From an uncultured Saprospiraceae bacterium (lineage in GTDB: Bacteria > Bacteroidota > Bacteroidia > Chitinophagales > Saprospiraceae), in contig CALGLY010000090.1 of assembly GCA_937959095.1 (NCBI GenBank), forward strand, positions 1-5,618: 5,618 nt of DNA, read 5' to 3'. Shown one piece after another: positions 1 to 4,938 of the stretch (position 1 is the stretch's first letter; each line of letters opens with the position of its first letter). The position numbers and the translations under genes were made by a program. Under the pieces are notes generated by a model. The model was not told the DNA's origin and did no database searches. It saw only the letters and a list, made by a program, of their open reading frames with translations.

Positions 1-309
1 GTAGATTGTCACTGCATGAATACGGCTATGGCACACGCCTATCGCTTAGAAAATAGAGGACTCGATAGCGAACCCAATTACAAATATGCCACAGGCAGCA
101 TGACGATTAAATACCTAAAACCAACCTCCAACAATGATGCAGTAGAATTACGCGCAACGGTGATAGAAGTGAAGAAACGAAAAACCGTAGTGCGTTGCGA
201 AACCTACTCGAATGGCATCAAAACCGCCGAAGCAGAAGTGATTGCTATTCGAGTATATGATAGTAGCCAAGTGCAGGAAAATAATCCCTTCACAGGCGAG
301 GAGAATTAA
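1..309 (+). CDS. PaaI-type hotdog thioesterase, C-terminal part
   Basis: The open frame runs in from the left edge, so the true start lies outside the window and 102 residues are visible. The fragment opens with VDCHCMNTAMAHAYRLE, which resembles the active-site helix of PaaI/YdiI-like hotdog acyl-CoA thioesterases. Asp2 falls where that family carries its catalytic acid. It continues with the β-strands typical of the fold: TGSMTIKYLKPT (about 36-47), then VELRATVIEVKKRKTVVRCE and a final strand AEAEVIAIRV. The usual HGG motif would be upstream and cannot be checked. Family members hydrolyse acyl-CoA thioesters in the cytoplasm; the substrate here cannot be inferred. The ATG at 16 is inside the conserved helix and is not the start. 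The gene is convergent with the peptidase gene, with a palindromic element between them. Family assignment is fairly secure, specific function is not. Confidence 0.8.
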   Translation, partial: VDCHCMNTAMAHAYRLENRGLDSEPNYKYATGSMTIKYLKPTSNNDAVELRATVIEVKKRKTVVRCETYSNGIKTAEAEVIAIRVYDSSQVQENNPFTGEEN

Positions 310-611
310 AATGAAAATTACAATCAAAATAAAAAACTCCGAAATTTTAAAGGTGTGGATAACAAATTACACTTTTTACCCAAAATATCTATTGCCCCAA
401 GCTTTAGCTTGGAGATTTAAGCAAAAAAGTTAATTGGCTTTAGCCACTAGCCGCGTCTCGGTTGGAGGCTAAAGCCTCTTCATCTCTTAGACTTATAACC
501 CCAAGCTAAAGCTTGGGGCAATAGATTGTGCAAGTTGTTATAAGCACATTTTAAAGTGCGAAGTTTTTCAATATGATAATTATGATAAAAGTCGAATCAA
601 TTCATTGTCAA
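310..611. other. Convergent intergenic region, thioesterase/peptidase
   Basis: This 302-bp gap between two convergent stop codons contains the nested palindromic element (387-526). The left flank is A/T-rich and holds a 40-codon reading frame (311-433) that ends inside the element and looks accidental. The right flank (527-611) is A/T-rich, with a small GCAC/GTGC hairpin at 544-559 and a 9-bp near-tandem repeat at 572-589. I see no convincing gene, RNA or strong intrinsic terminator. Confidence 0.6.
387..526. repeat. Nested palindromic REP/MITE-like element
   Basis: Perfect 26-bp inverted arms lie at 387-412 and 501-526. Inside them is a second pair of 10-bp arms, GGCTTTAGCC (436-445) and GGCTAAAGCC (467-476), and a central short stem AGCCG/CGGTT (449-453 and 459-463, one G-U pair) with loop CGTCT. 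All three levels share one centre near position 456. Each arm is itself a palindrome: CCAAGCTTTAGCTTGG (397-412), GGCTTTAGCC, GAGGCTAAAGCCTC (465-478) and CCAAGCTAAAGCTTGG (501-516). The core GCTTTAGC therefore occurs four times, twice forward (401, 437) and twice reversed (468, 505). No target-site duplication is seen at the borders and no protein is encoded. The architecture fits an interspersed REP/BIME or miniature inverted-repeat element between convergent genes; it could also act as a bidirectional terminator or RNA stabiliser. Only one copy is visible, so dispersal is inference. Confidence 0.75.
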
Positions 612-2126
612 TTATTTTAAGGGCGAAACCATTAATTCATAAATCGTCTTTACGCCATCGAAATAATTACCGAGGCGGAGGTTTTCATTTGGGCTGTGTT
701 GATTGTTATCGCTATTCACTAGTGGCACGATGACCGCTGGCACATCGAGCGTATTGATGAAGGGCGAAGTCGGAAGCGTACCGCCCATTGTACGTAGGCG
801 AATCGGTGCTGCGCCAAAGCCTTTTTTTATCGTATTGAAAACCCAAATGCCCAAATCCGAATCAAAATCAGTACGAAAGGCATCCGTGACCCCGCGCGAA
901 CTGATTTGACAGATTTTTTCATGCTGCATTCGTTCTCTAGCATTCGGTTTGGAATCCATAATGTGATACCCTTGCGCTTCTATATGTTGGCGTACCAATT
1001 GCTTCAATCGCGCTCCATCCGACTCTACGACTAGGCGCAAATCGACTTCTGCCAATGCCGTAGCTGGCACAATTGTCCGTGCCTCTTTGCCTACCCAACC
1101 CGATGCAAAACCGCGAATATTCAAAGACGGATACTGCAAAGCTTCTTGATAACTATTGCCTACTTTATCTACTTCTCCAACACCCAATTTCAGGCGCAAG
1201 GCTTGTTCATCATCAGGCACGGCTGCTAGAATGGCTTTTGTTTTTTCATCCAATTCGATGCCATCGTAGTAGCCCGAAATCAGGACGCGTCCTTCTTCAT
1301 CTTTCATGCTGGCTAGGAGTTTTGCAAGACGCAAGGCAGGATTTGGGGCGTAATTTCCATAATGCCCGCTATGCAACGGATAAGTCGGCCCAAACACTTT
1401 GATACTCATCGTCGTGATGCCACGCGCACCATAAGCAATAGTTGGTTCATTGCGAAGATGTTTCGGTCCATCATAAATAAGGAGCGCGTCAGAAGCCAAT
1501 GCTGCTTTGTTGTCGCGCACGGCTTGCGCTAAGTTCGGAGAGCCTTTTTCTTCTTCAAAATCAAGAATGATTTTTAGATTGTACGGTAGGCTTTTTCCTT
1601 CGGCATTCAAGGCATCCAAAGCCGCTAAGAACATCACAAAGGGCGATTTATCATCGGAAGAAGAACGCGCAAAAATACGCCACTCTGGGTTTAGCTTTTT
1701 CTCCTCTAAACGCGCCCAATCTATATCTACCCAACCTTCTGCTTCTTGCTGTTCTTTCAGCACGGCATCATAGGGGTTTTCCTGAAACCAAAATTGCGCG
1801 TCCACAGGCTGCCCATCTATATGAAAATAGAAAAGTACCGTTGGTTTGCCTTTCAGTTGCTTTTTGTAGTTGCCTAGAAGTAGCGGCACACTCGGCGTTT
1901 CTAGGCGCGAAGTAGAGAAACCATATTGCTCCAATTGCTCGGTACACCAAGCGACATTTAGCTCAATATCTTCTTTGAAATTCGCATCATTCGGAATGGC
2001 GAGTAAGGTCTTCAGTTTGGAAAGCGACGCACGCGCATGCCGATAACTGCTGTGTTTCGTATCAATAGGTTGCGCTTGTGCGCCAACGTAAAGTATGGAT
2101 AGGAGAAGAACTAGATATTTTTGCAT
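612..2126 (-). CDS. Exported M20-family metallopeptidase
   Basis: The 504-residue product starts with a Sec signal peptide (QKYLVLLLSILYVGAQA, cleavage near residue 18-19, no lipobox), so it should be periplasmic or secreted. It carries the di-zinc set of clan MH/M20: His102 and Asp104 in HIDGQ, bridging Asp158 in SSDDK, catalytic Glu192 and ligand Glu193 in EEEKGS, Asp219 in LIYDGP, and His477 in QHSPNEN. The lid/dimerisation domain is marked by LHSGHYGNYAPNP (251-263). Arrangement and length are closest to the carnosinase/PepV type of M20 enzymes, which cleave dipeptides or release terminal residues; the substrate here is unknown. One departure is Ser161 where relatives often have Gly (DDKGP). 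The ATG at 2124-2126 is chosen because the signal peptide follows directly; no clear Shine-Dalgarno sequence precedes it. nadR lies 58 bp upstream on the same strand, and the gap holds only a weak promoter-like TATCTTTA (2143-2150, minus strand), so co-transcription is possible. Confidence 0.92.
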   Translation of the reverse strand: MQKYLVLLLSILYVGAQAQPIDTKHSSYRHARASLSKLKTLLAIPNDANFKEDIELNVAWCTEQLEQYGFSTSRLETPSVPLLLGNYKKQLKGKPTVLFYFHIDGQPVDAQFWFQENPYDAVLKEQQEAEGWVDIDWARLEEKKLNPEWRIFARSSSDDKSPFVMFLAALDALNAEGKSLPYNLKIILDFEEEKGSPNLAQAVRDNKAALASDALLIYDGPKHLRNEPTIAYGARGITTMSIKVFGPTYPLHSGHYGNYAPNPALRLAKLLASMKDEEGRVLISGYYDGIELDEKTKAILAAVPDDEQALRLKLGVGEVDKVGNSYQEALQYPSLNIRGFASGWVGKEARTIVPATALAEVDLRLVVESDGARLKQLVRQHIEAQGYHIMDSKPNARERMQHEKICQISSRGVTDAFRTDFDSDLGIWVFNTIKKGFGAAPIRLRTMGGTLPTSPFINTLDVPAVIVPLVNSDNNQHSPNENLRLGNYFDGVKTIYELMVSPLK

Positions 2127-2184
2127 CCTGTTATGTTTCTTGTAAAGATATTGAAAACTTGGGAAACTATATTTCGATTAGCTT

Positions 2185-3162
2185 TTAGAAAAAAGTCTTC
2201 TCGATTTGAGTCAGTGCCTTTTCAAAGCGTTCTTCCCAAGTACCACTTATCAGTTGATAGGAAATTTCTTTATTCTCTAGTTCTTTTTTATGGTAAGTAT
2301 CTAGCGCATTTCTTCTATTTTTATCGAGTCGAGTGCCATCTTGTACATAAGGCGCATCAGCGGAGAGATAGAGATGCAAGTCAACTTGATTCGCATCTAT
2401 TATCCATTGTTTCACTTCTAGCTCTTTTCCGAATAGAAATTTGGAATAGGCAGCTGTTGTATTCAGGTTCGTATCTATGAAGAGTATTTTATTCGCTTTG
2501 GGAACTTCCTCCAAGATGCTACTCGCTTGTAATTCCGCTATTTCTAAGAGGTTTGCTTCGGTGCAGTCATCGGTATGTACTAGGAGGTCTCTTGCTTTTT
2601 CTGGGACATAGGTCGTTTTGTAATGTGCGGCTAATTGCTGCGCCAAGTTCGATTTGCCTGTGCTTTCTGTACCATGTATACCAATCTTTTTTACAAAAAA
2701 AGGCTTTGCCGAAGGCGCAATAAAATCCCAATTTTCGAAAGGATTCATTCGTATTTGAGTCGCTGAAATTGGCTTACTTACTCGTTCAGGTTCGTAGCAA
2801 ATGTGCTTGCAATTCAAAAACTCCGCTAGATAATCGCCATAAGCTTCGGAGCTAAAAATAAGGTCTAACTCACCTAATAATTCTGTTATTTTGATTGCCC
2901 AAACCCTTGAAACTTCCCTCGATGATTCGGAGGTATTTGGCAAATCAGATTCCAAATAATTGAAGCATACCGTCTCTATTTTCGGATTATCGCGGCACAT
3001 TTCCTCTAGCCATTGTAAGCGGATTGCGCCTTCAATCGTCTCCTTATCAGAAGCACAAAGCAACACTATGAGTTTATCACATCGCTTTGCTGCAAATTGG
3101 ATGAGTCCTAGATGCCCTAGATGAAGTGGATAGAATTTTCCGAGTATGAGTCCTTTTGTCAT
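2185..3162 (-). CDS. nadR: NadR: NMN adenylyltransferase / ribosylnicotinamide kinase
   Basis: This 325-residue cytoplasmic protein has two domains. The N-terminal nucleotidyltransferase (about 1-150) shows GKFYPLHLGH with the HxGH signature at 14-17 and the second signature ISATQIR at 132-138; it would join NMN and ATP to give NAD. The C-terminal P-loop kinase (about 158-325) has Walker A GTESTGKS (164-171), a Walker B-like ILFIDTN with Asp230, and a lid-like segment DGTRLDKNRR (275-284); it would phosphorylate nicotinamide riboside to NMN. The linker NPFENWDFIAPSAKPFFVKK is typical of NadR. Enterobacterial NadR is about 410 residues because of an N-terminal HTH repressor domain; that domain is absent here, so this is a salvage enzyme and not a DNA-binding regulator. 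The usual partner, transporter PnuC, is not in the window. The next gene downstream on the strand is the exported peptidase; the small lipoprotein is divergent across an 82-bp gap. Confidence 0.93.
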   Translation of the reverse strand: MTKGLILGKFYPLHLGHLGLIQFAAKRCDKLIVLLCASDKETIEGAIRLQWLEEMCRDNPKIETVCFNYLESDLPNTSESSREVSRVWAIKITELLGELDLIFSSEAYGDYLAEFLNCKHICYEPERVSKPISATQIRMNPFENWDFIAPSAKPFFVKKIGIHGTESTGKSNLAQQLAAHYKTTYVPEKARDLLVHTDDCTEANLLEIAELQASSILEEVPKANKILFIDTNLNTTAAYSKFLFGKELEVKQWIIDANQVDLHLYLSADAPYVQDGTRLDKNRRNALDTYHKKELENKEISYQLISGTWEERFEKALTQIEKTFF

Positions 3163-3197
3163 TTCTTTTTCATCAAAAATCCAAAGCCTTTTTAATC

Positions 3198-3227
3198 TTG
3201 TAGGATAAGTAAGAAGTAGTAATTATT
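3198..3227 (+). promoter_or_regulatory. Weak candidate promoter of small lipoprotein gene
   Basis: TTG (3198-3200) is followed by exactly 19 nt and then TAATTATT (3220-3227), which matches the Bacteroidota -7 element TAnnTTTG at four of six defined positions. It ends 17 bp before the ATG at 3245. The spacing is right but the -7 box is poor. No better match exists in the 82-bp divergent gap, and no convincing nadR promoter was found in the other direction. Confidence 0.25.
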
Positions 3228-3244
3228 TCATCTAAATCACACTT

Positions 3245-3595
3245 ATGACAAAGCAATTATTTTTATTCCTATTTGTAGCTAGCTGCTGTACAGGATGTAA
3301 ATCTATTAGTACAATTCCTCCACAACAGGAGTTGGTGCTTGGTGAGGCTTCTGACCGTAATTATCGCGCAAGTATAAGGAATCTTGGTCCCGCAGAAATT
3401 AAAGTGGCAGCACGAGATAAAGTCAGTAATGAACAAACACAAGGCTTTGGGTTAGGTCGATTTGGAAAAGCTAAAGTCTATCTTTCCGAACAAGAAAAAA
3501 TTACCTTTCGCAATTCCTCCGATAAACCAGTGAAGGTAAAAGTACGACTTAAAGAAAAAGTAGAAGGAAAGAAAATTCAACCTATAGACAAGTGA
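3245..3595 (+). CDS. Small uncharacterised lipoprotein
   Basis: The 116-residue product begins with a short charged head, a hydrophobic stretch (LFLFLFVAS) and a lipobox region VASCCTGCKS. Cys14 (preceded by VAS) is the best lipidation site; Cys18 is the alternative. The mature part is about 100 residues, probably β-rich, with a basic Lys-rich C-terminus: RNLGPAEIKVAARDK (46-60), a glycine-rich turn QGFGLGRFGKAKVYL, then KITFRNSSDKPVKVKVRLKEKV. The last part could be a strand-rich domain with alternating hydrophobic residues. I do not recognise the family and assign no function. The ATG at 3245 is chosen because the signal sequence follows directly. The gene is divergent from nadR and convergent with the next lipoprotein gene; its stop codon borders the 8-bp-phased array. 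Confidence 0.75.
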   Translation: MTKQLFLFLFVASCCTGCKSISTIPPQQELVLGEASDRNYRASIRNLGPAEIKVAARDKVSNEQTQGFGLGRFGKAKVYLSEQEKITFRNSSDKPVKVKVRLKEKVEGKKIQPIDK

Positions 3596-3674
3596 AATGA
3601 AATAATCCGGTAATGATACAATGCAACAATAACTCACTCATTATAGCATTCTATCATTACCACATTGCATCATT
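3596..3674. repeat. 8-bp-phased palindromic AATG/CATT array
   Basis: Five AATG-like tetramers begin at 3596, 3604, 3612, 3620 and 3628 (the second is AATC, the fifth AATA). Five exact CATT tetramers begin at 3639, 3647, 3655, 3663 and 3671. Each series has a strict period of 8 bp with four variable bases between tetramers. The two halves mirror each other about position 3635, so every AATG faces a CATT. The spacers are partly complementary, giving a long imperfect hairpin whose best part is 3609-3624 with 3646-3661 (15 of 16 pairs). The array starts right after the upstream TGA (3593-3595) and its last unit overlaps the stop codon of the convergent gene (3673-3675). It could be a bidirectional terminator, an interspersed repeat or a protein-binding array; no T-run typical of intrinsic terminators is present. 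Confidence 0.75.
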
Positions 3675-4581
3675 ACTTCCGTAAGCCCAATTCTTGACGC
3701 ATGCCTTCGTCGCGATTACTATTTTTTGCCCAATAATCGGATTGGATACTTTCCTTTAAGCTGGCCTTCGTGAGCTGCCCGCCATCATTCTCCGACCAAG
3801 ATAAAATCTTATACGGAAAAGTCGCTTCAAACTCAATCGTAAGCGTACGTTCTAGGTGCAAATAGTTGAGGGTATATTGTTTCCCACTTTCTATAGCTCG
3901 AATGAAAGCATTCGCTTTTGTCGGACGGATAGGCTTATGCAGCAAGCGCGTATAAGTGCTAGAAGGAATCACATCAATATCGCCAAGCGGCAAGCTTTCA
4001 GGGCGCAAGCGAATACGATTGAAGAGTTCATCCTCCAATAAATCTGCCTTGATTTTAAAATCCTTATCGCCTTCCGACTCAAAATAAGAATAACCCGATA
4101 CGCGATACTCCTTTTTATCAAGATTGAATTGCGTGAAAGTCTGCCCACACCATTCTTGGGAGCTAGTGTTCGCTTTTAGCGTGTTGGGAAACTGTTCCAA
4201 TTGCACTGGCGTGAACACCGATGTCATCAAAGAATAATCATAAATACCTGTATTGAATTTACGCAGCGCATTCATTTTCAGCACAGGCAATTCATCCTTA
4301 TTGCCTTGTGGGTAATCCAATTTCACTTGCTGTTCTTTAGAAAAAGGCTCTGTTACAAAAACCAAAACCGCATCGCCTTGTCGAATTTCGCCGTAGCGTG
4401 CTTGCTCCAAATTGTAGCTATTGATTTCAGCTTTACCAGCGTACCAATATTCATTAAATGGTTCAGGTGGCACGGGATTGGTCGTCGCCAATGCCTTTGG
4501 CAAATCGGTAGAAGGGATTTCTATATGGCCACAAGCACCTAATAATAGTATGCCTGCGAAGAATGTGATTCCAATTTTCAT
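3673..4581 (-). CDS. Bacteroidota lipoprotein, 'Maf'-mislabelled family
   Basis: Starting at the ATG at 4579-4581 gives 302 residues with a clear lipoprotein signal: MKIGITFFAGILLLGAC, lipobox LGAC, lipidated Cys17. The frame stays open to an ATG at 4647, but that would put 22 residues before the signal, so the inner start is preferred. The mature protein contains segments I recall as conserved in a Bacteroidota-specific family: YWYAGKAEINSYNLEQARYG (45-64), SSQEWCGQ (140-147), SYFESEGD (165-172), EDELFNRIRL (183-192), and a C-terminus SDYWAKNSNRDEGMRQELGL (281-300). Members are frequently auto-annotated 'septum formation inhibitor Maf', but no Maf nucleotide pyrophosphatase motif is visible and a lipid-anchored protein would not act on cytoplasmic NTPs. 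Real function unknown; location should be the periplasmic face of a membrane. It is divergent from the TonB receptor gene across 357 bp and convergent with the small lipoprotein gene. Confidence 0.85.
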   Translation of the reverse strand: MKIGITFFAGILLLGACGHIEIPSTDLPKALATTNPVPPEPFNEYWYAGKAEINSYNLEQARYGEIRQGDAVLVFVTEPFSKEQQVKLDYPQGNKDELPVLKMNALRKFNTGIYDYSLMTSVFTPVQLEQFPNTLKANTSSQEWCGQTFTQFNLDKKEYRVSGYSYFESEGDKDFKIKADLLEDELFNRIRLRPESLPLGDIDVIPSSTYTRLLHKPIRPTKANAFIRAIESGKQYTLNYLHLERTLTIEFEATFPYKILSWSENDGGQLTKASLKESIQSDYWAKNSNRDEGMRQELGLRK

Positions 4582-4713
4582 AGTAACTGGGTAATATTTC
4601 TGAATTTCAATAAAAATTAAAATTCTAAACAGGCAATATCGCATCAAGCGTGTTTTTCATTTTCATTTCAATTTTTATTAAAAAGACTGCTACTCTAATT
4701 CCTTTATAAAACC

Positions 4714-4721
4714 CAAAATTA
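4714..4721 (-). promoter_or_regulatory. Candidate -7 box toward the lipoprotein gene
   Basis: On the minus strand this octamer reads TAATTTTG, an exact match to TAnnTTTG. No TTG or TTTG lies at the expected 19-21 nt upstream, and the box is 132 bp before the lipoprotein start, so it is only a weak candidate. Confidence 0.2.
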
Positions 4722-4771
4722 GTCCCTTCTGTTCTGTCGTGCTACTTACAATTAGCTGATATGTAAAGCGA

Positions 4772-4828
4772 GGAGGTAGATGGTAGACTAGAAAGAGCAA
4801 ATGGGCGGTATAGCATTTGTCTATCTCC
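4772..4828. repeat. Nested inverted repeats covering the -33 element
   Basis: The outer arms are GGAGGTAGA (4772-4780) and TCTATCTCC (4820-4828), 9 bp with one G-U position. The inner arms are CAAATG (4798-4803) and CATTTG (4814-4819), separated by 10 bp. The right inner arm contains the TTTG -33 element of the receptor promoter, so a protein bound to the CAAATG-N10-CATTTG palindrome would compete with sigma factor. An operator role is inference. Confidence 0.4.
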
Positions 4829-4846
4829 CTAATTTTGCTACTTTTG
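4816..4846 (+). promoter_or_regulatory. Bacteroidota-type promoter of TonB receptor gene
   Basis: TTTG (4816-4819), a spacer of exactly 19 nt and TACTTTTG (4839-4846) match the Bacteroidota consensus TTTG-N19-TAnnTTTG at every defined position. A second perfect -7 octamer, TAATTTTG, sits 9 bp upstream at 4830-4837 but lacks a correctly spaced -33 element. Transcription should start near 4852, leaving a leader of about 85 nt. Confidence 0.7.
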
Positions 4847-4876
4847 CCGCCTCTTAAAAAAAGTGTTTATAAAAAA

Positions 4877-4923
4877 TAGCAGTTCTCTCTTCCCAAAAAA
4901 TCTAATCAAATTAAGAATTGCTG
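4877..4923 (+). other. Leader hairpin before TonB receptor start
   Basis: AGCAGTTCT (4878-4886) can pair with AGAATTGCT (4914-4922) through nine pairs including one G-U, with a further U-G pair outside and a 27-nt A/U-rich loop. It ends 16 nt before the ATG, so it could influence translation or mRNA stability. The stem is short and the loop is long; a regulatory role is speculative. Confidence 0.25.
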
Positions 4924-4938
4924 ATAAAATAGAAACGT

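Larger units (their letters stand above)
4582..4938. other. Divergent regulatory region, lipoprotein/TonB receptor
   Basis: The 357-bp gap separates two divergent envelope genes. The left part (4582-4710) is A/T-rich with no clear signal. A minus-strand -7-like box lies at 4714-4721. The right part has nested inverted repeats (4772-4828), a strong plus-strand promoter (4816-4846) and a roughly 85-nt A-rich leader with one hairpin. I looked for a cobalamin or TPP riboswitch on the receptor side and saw none of their conserved boxes. No convincing small gene is present. Confidence 0.6.

Noticed and set aside
311..433. A 40-codon plus-strand frame beginning just after the thioesterase stop
   Set aside because: It runs straight into the palindromic element, its last part is a translation of the repeat, and its composition is that of A/T-rich non-coding DNA.
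544..568. Small hairpin GCAC/GTGC followed by a T-run, a possible terminator for the thioesterase gene
   Set aside because: The stem has only four contiguous pairs with an interrupted A/T continuation, and the T-run starts five bases after it; too weak to call.
572..589. Near-tandem 9-bp repeat (TATGATAAT, TATGATAAA)
   Set aside because: Two short A/T-rich units can arise by chance and nothing else supports a function.
1073..1402. Plus-strand frames of about 90-110 codons inside the peptidase gene and other long genes
   Set aside because: They lie antisense to well-supported genes, lack recognisable domains, and are shadows of the real reading frames.
2143..2150. TATCTTTA on the minus strand as a promoter for the peptidase gene
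   Set aside because: It has one mismatch to TAnnTTTG, lies only 16 bp before the start codon, and has no -33 TTG at the expected spacing.
4582..4647. Extended N-terminus of the 'Maf'-like lipoprotein from an ATG at 4647
   Set aside because: It would place 22 residues ahead of a complete lipoprotein signal peptide, so the ATG at 4579-4581 is much more likely.
4582..4938. Cobalamin or TPP riboswitch ahead of the TonB receptor
   Set aside because: No conserved riboswitch boxes were seen on either strand and the predicted leader is only about 85 nt.
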